Shown: in pieces, positions 10,013 to 20,310 of the stretch
How the letters are laid out: each line of letters starts with the position of its first letter
How positions within the stretch are numbered: the first letter of the stretch is position 1
Source of the DNA: Pirellulaceae bacterium
GTDB taxonomy: Bacteria; Planctomycetota; Planctomycetia; Pirellulales; Pirellulaceae
Direction of reading: 5' to 3'
Length of the DNA: 64,000 nucleotides
Assembly: GCA_018402565.1 (NCBI GenBank)
Contig: JAGYIQ010000001.1
Span: 310,001-374,000 of the forward strand
Program-made: the position numbers and the translations under genes
The notes under the pieces: generated by a model
What the model was told of the DNA's origin: nothing
The model's input: only the letters and a program-made list of their open reading frames with translations
Database searches by the model: none

Positions 10013-11429
10013 TTCGGGCTAACCTCCGGCTGATGTTGGCCTGTACAACAAAGTAGTCGATCAAGGGTGCACAGCAGTTGGCGAACAGGATCGCCAACAT
10101 GATGCCTTCCGCATATCCAGGATTGAGGGCCCGCACGACCACGGTCATGAAACCGATCAGGAAGCCATAGATCCACTTCCCAGTCTCGGTCATCGAAGCC
10201 GACACAGGATCGGTCGCCATGAAGACGGCGCCGAAAGCGAACCCACCCAGCACCAAGTGCCACAGAGGCGTCGCAGCGTAGATGGCAGTGTCGGTCGACA
10301 CTTGGCTCAGCAAAAAGCTAAACCCAGCCATCCCGATGACCGTACCAGCCATGATCCGCCAAGACCCAATGCCCGAGGCGATCAGGATTACCGCGCCAAT
10401 CAGGCAGGCCAAAGTCGATGTCTCGCCCATCGAACCGTGCATGTTGCCGACGAAGGCGTCCCACCAATACAACGGTTTGTCGATCACTTGCCCAGCCACA
10501 CTGCCCTGCAGACTGCCCAAGGTTGCGGCGACGTCGCCGCCGGTGCCCTTGACGGCCAAGGCCCCCAGGCCAGTCGCACCCGAGTACCCATCGACCGCGG
10601 TCCAGACATTGTCACCTGAAATGTAGGGCGCGTTGTTGAAGTAGAGGAAGGCCCGAGCCGTCAACGCTGGGTTGAGGAAGTTCTTGCCCGTGCCGCCAAA
10701 AATCTCCTTGCCGACCACGACACCAAATATGATACCGAGCGCCACCTGCCACAACGGAATGTCGGCGGGCAACGTCAAGGGAAACAGCGTACTGGTAACC
10801 AAGAAGCCTTCGTTGATCTCATGGCGACGAACGATTGCAAAGAACGCCTCGCACAAACCACCGGCCGCCAACCCGACAAACCAAACGGGGAAGAAGAACA
10901 ACGCCCCGTGCAGCAATGACTTCAGTAGATGACCAGGACTCAAGAAATTCCCGCTGAACGTGCCCGCATCCGTCCAATCAAAATCAAAGTAGTCCAATAC
11001 CAGCATCCGCCAGTTCGGCAGACTCTTGTTGCCCGTGACCAACCGCACCAAATAATCTGACGTCGTCGCGTCCTCCGGCGGAGTGAGCCTCAGCGTTTGC
11101 TTGGCCGCCTCCAGATCGAAGCTGGCGCCCTGCTGCTCCTGCATCTTCTCCAAAGCCGTCGCGTAGATCAAGTTGGCCTGAAAGCCCGTGTTGTACAGAG
11201 CCATAAAGATGCAGGGGATCAACGCCACCACCACAATGCTCATCATCCGTTTCAGATCGATGGCATCACGGACGTGGGTCGAGCCCTTGGTGGTCTCGCC
11301 CGGAGTGAACAAAAACGTGTCGTGAGCTTCGTACAGGGGGTACAGCCGCTCCAGCTTCCCTCCCTTGTGGAAGAAACCTTCCGCCCAGTCGTGTTGTCCG
11401 CGAATGAACTTCCCAATCAACTTCAACAC
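10002..11429 (-). CDS. nqrB: Na+-NQR subunit B (covalent FMN, membrane)
   Basis: The large membrane subunit of Na+-NQR, 475 residues, with about ten helices. It carries covalent FMN on a Thr (SGAT in [16 protein letters not shown]) and contributes to the Na+ channel and quinone site. The N-terminal soluble stretch has the family's basic start, then [11 protein letters not shown] before the first helix. An extra polar segment of about 50 residues lies between the first helix and the next. It starts six bases after nqrA and overlaps nqrC. Confidence 0.95.
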   Translation of the reverse strand: MLKLIGKFIRGQHDWAEGFFHKGGKLERLYPLYEAHDTFLFTPGETTKGSTHVRDAIDLKRMMSIVVVALIPCIFMALYNTGFQANLIYATALEKMQEQQGASFDLEAAKQTLRLTPPEDATTSDYLVRLVTGNKSLPNWRMLVLDYFDFDWTDAGTFSGNFLSPGHLLKSLLHGALFFFPVWFVGLAAGGLCEAFFAIVRRHEINEGFLVTSTLFPLTLPADIPLWQVALGIIFGVVVGKEIFGGTGKNFLNPALTARAFLYFNNAPYISGDNVWTAVDGYSGATGLGALAVKGTGGDVAATLGSLQGSVAGQVIDKPLYWWDAFVGNMHGSMGETSTLACLIGAVILIASGIGSWRIMAGTVIGMAGFSFLLSQVSTDTAIYAATPLWHLVLGGFAFGAVFMATDPVSASMTETGKWIYGFLIGFMTVVVRALNPGYAEGIMLAILFANCCAPLIDYFVVQANISRRLARNAA

Positions 11430-11434
11430 AGTGT

Positions 11435-12790
11435 TTAACCCTCTTTCTCAATCAGAGTTAAGCTTTGCCGCAAGGCCGACCCATAGTCGTACTTGCCAGG
11501 GCAGACGTAAGTGCAGAGCGCCAAGTCTTCTTCTTCCAGTTCCAACGCACCGAGGGCTTGGGCCAAATCCGTATCCTGGGTGATCAACGCACGCAGCAAC
11601 TGGGTGGCCAAAACATCCAGCGGCATGACCTTCTCGTAGCTGCCGTTGGGCACCATCGCCCGCTTGCTGCCGCCCGTCGAGGTCGTGAAGTCAAATCGCC
11701 GCCCAGCCAAGACCGAACCTAGGTAGATCTTCGCCAGCGAAAACTTATTGGCTCCAGGCATCTGCCACCCGAGGAACTCGCGTTCATCGCCCTCCTCCAA
11801 GACCGAAATCTGGTTGTGGTACCGACCCAGAAAACGCGACTCGTCGCTCCGCTGCCTGCCGTTGAGGATGGAACCGGAAATCACACGGTTATTTTCACCG
11901 ATCAACTCACCCGCCAACAATTGATCCAACTCCGCCCCGACAACCGTTTGAATCAAGCGTGGGGCCCGCACTCGCGGTCCCGCCACCGCCACCACTCGCG
12001 TCGAATCGATCCGCCCGGTCCGAAACAACGCGCCGATCGCAATCACATCCTGGTAGCCGATGTACCACACCAACTTCTTGGGCCCCACCGGATCGATCAT
12101 GTGGATGTGCGTGCCCGGCAGACCCGCCGGATGCGGGCCCACAAACTCGTGATACTTCAGGCCACTCAGCTTCGGCTGTGGAATTTTCGACTGGGGCGCC
12201 ACACACACGTGAACGGCATGGTCACCCAAGTAGCTCAGCACCTCCAACCCCTTCTCGAAGTCCTGGGGACGTTGGGCAATCACAACTTGGGGGTCAGCCG
12301 CCAAAGGATTGGTGTCGATGGCCGTGACAAAGATCGAGTGCGGCGGAGCCTGGGGGTTGGCCACCTTGCCGAAGGGCCGCGTCCGCAGAGCCGTCCAGGC
12401 TCCGGATTTCAACAGCACATCGTAGAGCAGATTTCGGGTAACCTTCGAGAGATCGCCGAAGACAGGAAACTCGATCGATTCCGCTTGACCAGCAGGGGCA
12501 GCGGCCGCTTGAATCTCGACCGCAACAAATCGCCGCTTCTCCCCGCGGCGAACCGCCGTGACTCGACCAGCCAGCGGCGCGGTGTAGTGCACGCCTTCGG
12601 TCTTCTTGCAAACGAACAACGGCTGTCCAGCTGCGACAAAATCGCCCTCGGAAACCAACATCGTCGGCTTCATGCCAACATAGTCGGCACCCAAAATCGC
12701 CACCGAATTGACGACCTTTTTCGAGTCGATCTTTTGCTCGGGCTGGCCCGAAATGGGTAGATCACAACCACGCTTTACATTATGAATCAT
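11435..12790 (-). CDS. nqrA: Na+-NQR subunit A
   Basis: NqrA is the cytoplasmic quinone-linked subunit of Na+-NQR and has no membrane segment. The start [19 protein letters not shown] is typical, followed by a biotinyl-lipoyl-like fold ([15 protein letters not shown]) and the long Rossmann-like C-terminal part that ends with the [14 protein letters not shown] motif. At 451 residues it is complete. It is the first gene of the nqr unit; the 117 bases upstream, shared with the frameshifted ppx gene on the same strand, contain no clear consensus promoter. Confidence 0.95.
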   Translation of the reverse strand: MIHNVKRGCDLPISGQPEQKIDSKKVVNSVAILGADYVGMKPTMLVSEGDFVAAGQPLFVCKKTEGVHYTAPLAGRVTAVRRGEKRRFVAVEIQAAAAPAGQAESIEFPVFGDLSKVTRNLLYDVLLKSGAWTALRTRPFGKVANPQAPPHSIFVTAIDTNPLAADPQVVIAQRPQDFEKGLEVLSYLGDHAVHVCVAPQSKIPQPKLSGLKYHEFVGPHPAGLPGTHIHMIDPVGPKKLVWYIGYQDVIAIGALFRTGRIDSTRVVAVAGPRVRAPRLIQTVVGAELDQLLAGELIGENNRVISGSILNGRQRSDESRFLGRYHNQISVLEEGDEREFLGWQMPGANKFSLAKIYLGSVLAGRRFDFTTSTGGSKRAMVPNGSYEKVMPLDVLATQLLRALITQDTDLAQALGALELEEEDLALCTYVCPGKYDYGSALRQSLTLIEKEG

Positions 12791-12907
12791 CGTTCGCGAA
12801 TCACCATGGGGCTGAGATGGCGGGCTACGGCAGAGGAGCCTTTTCGCTCCGAGGCCACATCGTAAACCTTCCCGAAAATTTGGTCAATTGGATCGACGCC
12901 CTGTTTG

Positions 12908-14538
12908 TCAGGCGGTCAACCGATCCTCGACCGCCAGGACTACCCGCAAACCGAAGGTTTCCTCAAACAGGTTTCCGCTCTGACGCAGTTCCAGGTCCTC
13001 GAGCGTCAAGTCGGTGACCCCGGGGACCGTGAGCACCAAGCGTTGGCCCGCCCGCGAGGCCGTGAAGCCTTGAACGCGGTCCTGCCGGGCCACATCCAAG
13101 GCTTTCGCTACTCGCAGGATGCCAGCCAACTTGCACACGGTCGCTCGGTCACGCCGTTCCAATGTCGAGTAAATTTCGTGTTGGGGTTGGGGAGAGGCTC
13201 GTCGGTGGTATCGAGCCACCAGGGCGGCCAACTGCAAGATCCTGGCGCCAATACCAAAGAATTCACTGCTGCGGATCAGGTAAAGGGAGTGTTTATGATA
13301 ACTGCGATGGTTGACATACATGCCGACCTCGTGCAACCAAGCCGCCACCTGCAAAATCAAGCCGCAGTTGTCCGTCAAGCCGAACTCATCCGCCAATTCA
13401 TTGAGCAACTGCTCCGCCAACAGGCTAACTCGCTCAGCATGCTGCAAGTCCACGCCGTACTTGGCGGCCACGGACTCCACTGACCGCATGATCTGGGGGC
13501 GGATTTTCGCCGAACGCCCAGTCGATGCCATATCCAGCAGCAAGCCCTCACGCAAGTTCGTGTCCGCCACCCACAACTCGGTCTGCCCCAGCCGATTGGC
13601 CAAGTAGGTGTATCCCAACAGAGCCGGTGCCAACGATTCCGCGTCCGCGATACTCAGCCGATAACTGGACACCAATTGATCCACCGATGTCGACCAAACC
13701 GATTCGAATAATTGTCGCAGCGGCTCGAGGACCACCATCCCCACCCCATCGGATTGTTGCTGCGGTTGCACCAACTTGGCTGCCAAACGCATGTCGCCAC
13801 CCATGACCAGCAGCCGATCCGGCTGGCGGCCGGCCAGGGCCCGCTCAGCCGATCGCCGACCCGCGCGACCTCCGATTCCATGATCTCACGCACGCGATCG
13901 CCCGGAGTGCGGTAGGCGTCCAAGGTCCGCCGCATACGCAGCGATCCCAGGCGAAAGGTGTTGGCAAAAATAACGTCCCGCTCCTCCAGCAACAGGATTT
14001 CCGTGCTGCCGCCGCCAATCTCGACCACACACGTGATGCCTCGCCCCAGCCCCTCGTGCTGCTCGAAGATTCGCAGGACCTCCAGATACGTCACGCGGTG
14101 GACGTCCGCCTCGTCAAACGGCTCCACCGCCAAGCCCGTCAGGTTATAGACATGATCGATGAACTCCAAGCGATTGCGAGCCTCTCGGACGGCACTGGTC
14201 GCCACCACCCGGACGTGGGCCGCCAGATCGATCTTGTACTCGGCGATTTTCTGGCGGTAGACCTTCAAGGCTCGAACGGCCGCGTTCATGGTCTTACGCT
14301 CAATCCGCCCCAAGACAAACGTGTCGACCCCCAGACTGACGGGCATGGCCAGACTGTCCAACAGCCGCAAGTGACCGAACCCGTCGACCTCGCCGATCGC
14401 CAAGCGAACCCCCGTCGCCCCGATATCGATGACGGCCCCCAAGAAAGACTGGTGCTGCACGCCCGCCGTAAACCCACCTAAAGAGCCCGCAGCGGGGCGG
14501 CCGGAACCGCGAGTATCTGATGATTTGGACTTGGACAT
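12908..14538 (-). pseudogene. Ppx/GppA phosphatase with HD domain, frameshifted
   Basis: The N-terminal part (start ATG read at 14538, MSKSKSSDTRGSG) is an actin-like Ppx/GppA domain with the phosphate-loop features AVIDIGATGVRLAIGE and VEIGGGSTEILLLE. It stays in frame to VARVGDRLSG near 13845, then becomes Trp/Cys-rich nonsense. The matching continuation (RRSAERALAGRQPDRLLVMGGDMRLAAKLV) is in another frame, followed by the C-terminal HD-like domain with HEVGMYVNHRSYHKHS. A one-base insertion or loss between about 13840 and 13870 explains this; both halves look well conserved, so it may be recent or a sequencing error. Repaired, the protein would be about 540 residues and would degrade polyphosphate or (p)ppGpp-type substrates. 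Confidence 0.85.
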
Positions 14539-14642
14539 GAATCGTAGTCTCGGCAGGCTGAAAAACGACACCCTCGGACGACCGGCGTGGCCAGGACCAG
14601 CCACCGCTCACCCAACGGCTGATGATAACACGCCAACAACAC

Positions 14643-14671
14643 TGACGAAAACCAACCCCATCTGGTATTAT
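14643..14671 (+). promoter_or_regulatory. Candidate sigma-70 promoter for dnaJ
   Basis: CTGACG-like -35 (14642-14647) and TATTAT -10 (14666-14671) are separated by 18 bases, about 135 bases upstream of the dnaJ start. Planctomycete promoters are poorly characterised, so this is only a pattern match. Confidence 0.3.
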
Positions 14672-14806
14672 TTTTGCACTGAGCAGGACGCCTGACGAAC
14701 TGACGCCCAGACTGCTGGCACAGGCTAGCTGGCAAAGGGCTGGCTGGCACAGGGTCGTCAGACGTCGCTCACAGTCCCGTTGGTCGGCTGGAAACCGTCG
14801 AGAATC

Positions 14807-15793
14807 ATGAAAAACGAAATGGATGACTATTACAAGTTGCTGGGAGTCACGCGAGGCGCATCGGCCGCGGAGCTGAAAAAGGCCTATCGCAAAATGGCCC
14901 AGAAGCACCATCCGGACTTGGCCGAAGAGGGCCAGAAGGACAAGGCGAAAGCTCAGTTCCAGAAAATCCAACAGGCCTACGATGTACTGAAGGACCCCGA
15001 AAAGCGGCAGCTGTACGACCAGCTGGGGCCGGACTACGAACGCATGTCCGGTGGCGGCGGCCAGCCCTTTCAGGGGCACGGCGGCGGCGGGGCCGGTTTC
15101 GATTTTCGCGATCTGTTCGGACAACAACCACCTGGGGCAGGAGCCGCTGGCGGCGGATTTGGGTTTGAAGACATTTTCCGCCAATTTACGGGGGGGGCCG
15201 GTGGTCCGGCTGGCGGTCGGGCTGGGGCTCGCGGCCGACAACCACGCGGCGGTCCCGCACAAGACATTCAGGCCGCTGTCACGATCCCCTTCTCGGTCGC
15301 CATCAGCGGCGGCGAGACGACCGTGTCCCTCAATCGCGGCGGCCGGATCGAGAGCCTGACCGTCAAGATCCCCGCCGGCATCGCCGACGGCAAAAAAATC
15401 CGTCTGCGCGGCCAGGGTGAAGGTCCGCCCGGAGTTCCGCCAGGTGACTTGCTGCTGACGGTCAAGATCGCCGACCACCCCCACTTCAAACGCCAGGGCG
15501 ATCAACTGTTGCTGACAGTCCCCATCAGTTTGGGCGAAGCGATCGCCGGGGCCAAGATCGATGTGCCCACCCCCAAGGGCACGGTGACCGTGACCGTGCC
15601 GCCGGGCAGCTCCAGTGGCAAGAAGCTGCGACTCCGAGGACTGGGCGTGCCGAACAAGGACCAGGCCGGCGACCTGCTCCTGGAGCTCAGCATTGTCCTG
15701 CCCGAGTCGCTCACCGCGGAGTCTCTGGAGCTAGTCCAACAGCTAGCTAACAGCCTGCCGCCGCAGACGCCCCGCCAACATCTCCGCTGGTAA
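14807..15793 (+). CDS. DnaJ-family co-chaperone, CbpA type
   Basis: A J-domain protein that stimulates the ATPase of DnaK and delivers clients. The J domain is at the start (DDYYKLLGV, with the essential HPD in QKHHPDL), followed by a Gly/Phe-rich linker, then two C-terminal beta-domains with the substrate-groove motif LTVKIPAGIADGKKIRLRGQG. The Cys-rich zinc-finger region of true DnaJ is absent, so this is the CbpA/type II kind. I prefer the ATG at 14807; an upstream TTG would only add a short non-conserved stretch. It is followed by guaB on the same strand after 111 bases. Confidence 0.92.
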   Translation: MKNEMDDYYKLLGVTRGASAAELKKAYRKMAQKHHPDLAEEGQKDKAKAQFQKIQQAYDVLKDPEKRQLYDQLGPDYERMSGGGGQPFQGHGGGGAGFDFRDLFGQQPPGAGAAGGGFGFEDIFRQFTGGAGGPAGGRAGARGRQPRGGPAQDIQAAVTIPFSVAISGGETTVSLNRGGRIESLTVKIPAGIADGKKIRLRGQGEGPPGVPPGDLLLTVKIADHPHFKRQGDQLLLTVPISLGEAIAGAKIDVPTPKGTVTVTVPPGSSSGKKLRLRGLGVPNKDQAGDLLLELSIVLPESLTAESLELVQQLANSLPPQTPRQHLRW

Positions 15794-15811
15794 ACTCGGC
15801 CACGCCTCCTC

Positions 15812-15817
15812 TATAAT
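15812..15817 (+). promoter_or_regulatory. Candidate -10 box for guaB
   Basis: A perfect TATAAT sits 88 bases before the guaB start, but no good -35 is seen at the right distance. Confidence 0.25.
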
Positions 15818-15904
15818 AGGGCGTCACTCTACCAGCGTGGGAAGCGGCGAGCACCGCCCCCAGGCTGGCGTTCCTCTCCTTGGACGATTCTAGGACTGCT
15901 AGCA

Positions 15905-17386
15905 GTGACAACCAGCGATAAAATCCGCGGCCTGACGATCACTTTTGACGACGTTTTGCTGGAGCCGCGTTACAGCGAGGTCGTGCCCTCGGACGTCGAC
16001 GTCAGCACGCGTCTGACGCATCGCATTCAACTGAATATCCCCCTGCTCAGCTCTCCGATGGACACGGTCACCGAGAGCGAGATGGCGATCGCATTGGCCA
16101 AGATGGGCGGTCTAGGAGTAATACACAAAAACCTCAGTATCGAGGCGCAGACCGAGGAAGTGAACAAGGTCAAGCGGAGCGCGAATGGGATCATCGAGGA
16201 TCCGGTGACGCTGCGGCCGGACGACTCGATCACCGAGGCTCGGCAGGTCATGCAGCAGCACAATGTCTCGGGCATCCCAATTGTGCAGGAAAACGGCCTG
16301 CTGGTCGGCATTTTGACGCGACGGGACCTCCGTTTCTTGGAGGAAAACGACCAGCTGATTCGGGACGTGATGACCAGCGAGCATCTGGTGACGGCTACGG
16401 GGAATTTAACGCTTGCAGAAGCTGAGCAGATTTTAACGGCTAAAAAGGTGGAGAAACTATTACTGATTGACGAAATAGGGAGATTGACGGGGTTAATCAC
16501 GATCAAAGACATCGACATGATGAACCGGTTCCCCAACGCTTGCAAAGACAAGCAGGGGCGGTTGCGGGCGGGAGCAGCGGTCGGTGTCTACGATTTCGAG
16601 CGGGTGGAGAGCCTGATCCGCAAGGGCGTGGACGTCCTGGTGGTCGATTCGGCTCACGGGCACTCGAAGAACGTGATGGAGACCGTGCGAGAGATCAAGC
16701 GGCAATGGGACATCGATGTCGTGGCGGGCAATGTCGCGACGGAGGAGGGGGCGCGGGACCTGATCGCGGCGGGGGCAGATGCGATCAAGGTGGGCATTGG
16801 ACCGGGCTCCATCTGTACGACACGGGTGGTTTCCGGTGTCGGCGTGCCTCAGATTTCAGCGGTCATGAATGCGGTCAAGGCGGCGGCGGACACGGACACT
16901 CCGATCATTTCGGATGGCGGTGTCCGGTTTTCCGGCGACATCACCAAGGCGATTGCGGCGGGGGCCAACAGCGTCATGATCGGCAGTTTGTTCGCGGGTT
17001 TGGCGGAAAGCCCGGGACAGACCATCCTCTACCAGGGTCGGACCTTCAAGGCCTACCGGGGGATGGGATCGATGGGGGCGATGGTCAAAGGATCCAGCGA
17101 GCGGTACCGGCAGGCGGGGGCTCCGAATGGAAAATTTGTACCGGAGGGTGTGGAAGGTCGAGTGCCGTTCCGCGGCGCTTTGAGCGACTACACTTTCCAA
17201 TTGGTCGGCGGACTTCGCGCAGGTATGGGCTACTGCGGGACCAAGTCGATCGAAGAACTGCGTAAGGACGCGCGGTTCATCCAGGTATCGGCGGCTAGTG
17301 TTAGAGAGAATCATCCACATGATATCGCCATCACGCAGGAAGCACCCAATTACAGCCCCGACAACGCGGGCGGGGATTTTCACTAG
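15905..17386 (+). CDS. guaB: IMP dehydrogenase
   Basis: GuaB oxidises IMP to XMP with NAD+, the committed step to guanine nucleotides. The TIM barrel is interrupted by two CBS domains (about residues 95-205). The active-site loop [13 protein letters not shown] puts the catalytic Cys at residue 304, and the flap carries the Arg-Tyr pair in SSERYRQ. The phosphate-binding [10 protein letters not shown] is also intact. The 493-residue length is standard. The start is GTG. Its 3' end overlaps the start of the next, secreted-protein gene. Confidence 0.97.
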   Translation: MTTSDKIRGLTITFDDVLLEPRYSEVVPSDVDVSTRLTHRIQLNIPLLSSPMDTVTESEMAIALAKMGGLGVIHKNLSIEAQTEEVNKVKRSANGIIEDPVTLRPDDSITEARQVMQQHNVSGIPIVQENGLLVGILTRRDLRFLEENDQLIRDVMTSEHLVTATGNLTLAEAEQILTAKKVEKLLLIDEIGRLTGLITIKDIDMMNRFPNACKDKQGRLRAGAAVGVYDFERVESLIRKGVDVLVVDSAHGHSKNVMETVREIKRQWDIDVVAGNVATEEGARDLIAAGADAIKVGIGPGSICTTRVVSGVGVPQISAVMNAVKAAADTDTPIISDGGVRFSGDITKAIAAGANSVMIGSLFAGLAESPGQTILYQGRTFKAYRGMGSMGAMVKGSSERYRQAGAPNGKFVPEGVEGRVPFRGALSDYTFQLVGGLRAGMGYCGTKSIEELRKDARFIQVSAASVRENHPHDIAITQEAPNYSPDNAGGDFH

Positions 17387-19652
17387 TCTCTGCAGCCGAT
17401 TCCGCTGGCGGCAGGCGCTGGCCGTCGCCTCTTTTCTCTTGCCCATCGGACAGGCCGGGGTGATGGACAATGCCTGGGGGCAGGCGGTCGGCAGCGGCGT
17501 CTCCGCTCCCCGCATGGCGGGTGGTCGCGTATCACCGGTGGCAGCACCCGCGGGTACTCGGGCCGCAGCGGCGGGGGCATCCGCCGCACGCCTCAGCCCG
17601 ATCCAGGAACTGCATCGACAGTCCTATTATCAAGCCATCGAAGCAGGGTACTCGCCGGCCCAAGCCCGAGCCCATGCCGACGCCGTTGTCGCTCGGCAGC
17701 AACCGCATATCACCGACCAACAAGCGCAAGCCTGGGAGCGTTACCGCATCGCCCAACAACAACAGGCAGCGGCCGCTCAACAGAACGCTCGCCTGTGGCA
17801 ATCGCTCCAACAACAGCGCGGTCAAATGCAGGCCCAAGGTGCTCGAATGCCCCAGGCCGCTCCAACTCAGGCCGCTCCAACTCAGCCGCCCATGCTGGCG
17901 GGCAGGTCCCGTCAACCGATGGGCAACACCAGCGGCCCGTCGGCGAATTCCCGTCCCACCGATGCCAGCATAGCGAGGCGGTTGGATGACTCCGAGGCTC
18001 GCGGCGTGAAGACGGCCTCCGCCCAATTGGCTCGAGTGCAGGCTCGTGGGCAACGCATCGAGCCGACCGCCGAAATCGCACCCGGCGACGAGTCGACGCT
18101 GACACTCACTCCACCGCGTCCCACCACAATTGCGCAGGTCCCGGCCCGTTTGGCTGGAGACGCCGCGCCCCCTCAACCCATGATGCCGCCACGGTCGGTA
18201 TTGGACTCTGGTTTGGAGTTGGAACTGAGTGGTCCCGTCGGGGCGACGAACGAACCCGCCTTGTTACCAGGCCCGGCACCCAATGCCATTGCCCAGCCGG
18301 CGGTGGGTGGCAACCCAGCGAACGGCCCAGCCCTGCTGCCGACTCGGGGCAATCCATCCACCCCATCGGCTGCAGCCGCCGCCCCGGCCGCGGAGTCGCC
18401 CGGGACCCGCGTGCCTCGCAAGCTGCCGCAGGTGGATCCACAGCCCTTGCCGACTCCCAGGCGAGACTTGGAAATCGAACTGGAAGGGTTCACAGACGAG
18501 CTCTTGAATGTGCCGCCCGCGCAACCGGCTCAATCGCAGCCGAACCGCCCGGTCGCCTACCAACAACCGCTGGAAACGCCCTCGTACGCCAACCAAGCCT
18601 ACACGCCGCGTTTGGGACAAGGCTCTGCAACGCTACCCGTCTCCCCTCCCATGCAACTGGTGGAGTTCCCGAACAGCCCAGCCCAGCAACCGTCCGTGGG
18701 CGGGTTGGCGATCGAGCCGATATCGAGCGACAGCGGCCACAGCGACAGCAGCTTTGGCAACGCCCGCTCAGCGGGTCGGCCCAATGGACAGTGGCAGGAA
18801 GACATGGGCGTTTCGTCCCAAGTACCCCCGCCGGCGGGGATCCGCGTGACACCGGTTTCTTCCGGAGGGCGCCGTGCCATGGGAAGCTACTCGCCGCGAG
18901 CCTATCAAGACGCCGTCTTGGACCCGCAGTCACCTGGTGCAGCGGAGCCGATGCCCGCGCCCCGACAGGACCTGGACTTTGATCGGGACGACGCTCCCGG
19001 GCTATTGAAATCCTGCGCCGAGCTCAAGCAAGACCTGCTGGGCATCTCCCTCCGCGACATCTCATTGGACTTGAGCACGCCGGTCAGCACGCTGACCAAC
19101 ACGGAGGCCACCCTGGTCGTGCGTGATTGGCGGGACAGCCGCAATGCGGTGATCACTCGAGGGCGTGCTTTGTCGGCCAGTACCACGGAAGTCCAGATTG
19201 AAGAGGAGTCCGGTCTGACGCGGTCGTTGTCCCTGGCGGAATTGAGCGCTCGGGATCAGAAGTACGCATGGGACATGATGAACCTGCCCTTCGAGTGCGG
19301 CTTTGGCAGCACGGCACTCCACTGCCGCAGTTTTGCCCCGTCGCACGTCAGTTGGCATGCCTCGAACCTGTGCCACAAGCCACTGTACTTCGAGGACATC
19401 CAATTGGAACGCTACGGCCACACCGTCGGCCCGATCCGCCAACCCGTGAAATCGGCCGTCAGGTTCCTGGCCCAAGCAGCTCTGTTGCCCTACCAAATGG
19501 CATTGCATCCACCGAACGAGTGCCAGTACCCGCTGGGGTTGTTCCGACCGGGCAACTGCGCCCCCTACCTGCGGACACCTTTTCCTTGGGAGCGACGAGC
19601 GATCGGCTACCAAGCGGGCGTGGCCACCGGACTGTTCCTGTTGGTGCCTTGA
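17319..19652 (+). CDS. Large Ala/Pro/Gln-rich secreted protein
   Basis: The protein has a basic start, then a hydrophobic run ([18 protein letters not shown]) and Ala-rich cleavage region, so it is exported. Residues 60-560 are of low complexity, rich in Ala, Gln, Pro and Arg, with a Gln-rich helical part early on. The last 200 residues are globular and Cys-containing: [17 protein letters not shown], then [23 protein letters not shown] and [13 protein letters not shown] recall this tail as a conserved module of planctomycete secreted proteins of unknown role. The ATG at 17319 overlaps guaB by 68 bases; a GTG at 17298 is possible. It is followed by a strong terminator. Confidence 0.72.
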   Translation: MISPSRRKHPITAPTTRAGIFTSLCSRFRWRQALAVASFLLPIGQAGVMDNAWGQAVGSGVSAPRMAGGRVSPVAAPAGTRAAAAGASAARLSPIQELHRQSYYQAIEAGYSPAQARAHADAVVARQQPHITDQQAQAWERYRIAQQQQAAAAQQNARLWQSLQQQRGQMQAQGARMPQAAPTQAAPTQPPMLAGRSRQPMGNTSGPSANSRPTDASIARRLDDSEARGVKTASAQLARVQARGQRIEPTAEIAPGDESTLTLTPPRPTTIAQVPARLAGDAAPPQPMMPPRSVLDSGLELELSGPVGATNEPALLPGPAPNAIAQPAVGGNPANGPALLPTRGNPSTPSAAAAAPAAESPGTRVPRKLPQVDPQPLPTPRRDLEIELEGFTDELLNVPPAQPAQSQPNRPVAYQQPLETPSYANQAYTPRLGQGSATLPVSPPMQLVEFPNSPAQQPSVGGLAIEPISSDSGHSDSSFGNARSAGRPNGQWQEDMGVSSQVPPPAGIRVTPVSSGGRRAMGSYSPRAYQDAVLDPQSPGAAEPMPAPRQDLDFDRDDAPGLLKSCAELKQDLLGISLRDISLDLSTPVSTLTNTEATLVVRDWRDSRNAVITRGRALSASTTEVQIEEESGLTRSLSLAELSARDQKYAWDMMNLPFECGFGSTALHCRSFAPSHVSWHASNLCHKPLYFEDIQLERYGHTVGPIRQPVKSAVRFLAQAALLPYQMALHPPNECQYPLGLFRPGNCAPYLRTPFPWERRAIGYQAGVATGLFLLVP

Positions 19653-19751
19653 GCCGCGGTCTCCGGACCGATTCCTGAGACAACTTGGTCCGGACAGCCG
19701 ACTCGGCCACCGAGCCACCTAACCGTGTTTTCCGCGCGAGAGCGATTGGAA

Positions 19752-19795
19752 CCGAACGATGTACTCACGCGAGTGACGCATCGTTCGGTTTTTTT
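19752..19795 (+). terminator. Rho-independent terminator
   Basis: CCGAACGATG (19752-19761) pairs with CATCGTTCGG (19779-19788), with a second inner stem ACTC/GAGT around ACGC, and seven T follow. It ends plus-strand transcription from guaB and the secreted-protein gene; the T run is only on this strand. Confidence 0.88.
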
Positions 19796-19818
19796 GCTTT
19801 CGCCAGCGGACATGCCCC

Positions 19819-20163
19819 CTAGATCAAGCCAACTTGTTGAGCCACATGGTCGGGCAGCTCCAAGGGTAGCAGGAGCATGCCCAAGCCATGGGTTTTGCCC
19901 TGGGCGTCCGACTTGAGCGAGGCGCTGCCACCGCCCCCGAGCGAATCGTGGAGGATAAAGTTGAGGGCCATCAGGTTCGGTGCCTCATACCGAGTGACTT
20001 CACCCAGGCAGATGTCGGCAAAGTGCTGCTTGACTCGTGCGGGCGTCAAAGCCTGGCACAGGTAGTCGTACCCGGCCCGGTGGTAGGCGATCACCCCGAC
20101 GTTACTGCCGTCCCCTTTATCGCCGCTGCGGGTATACGCCAAACTGGCGAGCGTTGTGTTCAT
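19819..20163 (-). CDS. AtuA-like ferredoxin-fold protein
   Basis: A 114-residue protein that corresponds to the small C-terminal domain of the AtuA (acyclic terpene/fatty-acid utilisation) family, here as a separate gene. The signature is YTRSGDKGDGSNVGVIAYHR near the N-terminus and the Gly-rich SLGGGGSASLKSD near residue 80. The start read at 20163 is preceded by AGGAGA seven bases upstream, which decides it against a longer frame. The larger AtuA (DUF1446) partner is not next to it. It is likely to act in acyl-CoA or terpenoid breakdown, but this is by family only. Confidence 0.8.
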   Translation of the reverse strand: MNTTLASLAYTRSGDKGDGSNVGVIAYHRAGYDYLCQALTPARVKQHFADICLGEVTRYEAPNLMALNFILHDSLGGGGSASLKSDAQGKTHGLGMLLLPLELPDHVAQQVGLI

Positions 20164-20310
20164 GCGTCGTTCTCCTGGTATGATTTTCGGTGCTGGACCG
20201 TGTGACTCAGATTGTCGCCCGAACGACAAAAAAACAAGCCCCCGCACCCGTCGGCGATCTGTTAATATGTTTTTTGCTTCCGCCACATCGCCTCCAGAGA
20301 AAGTCGGGCA

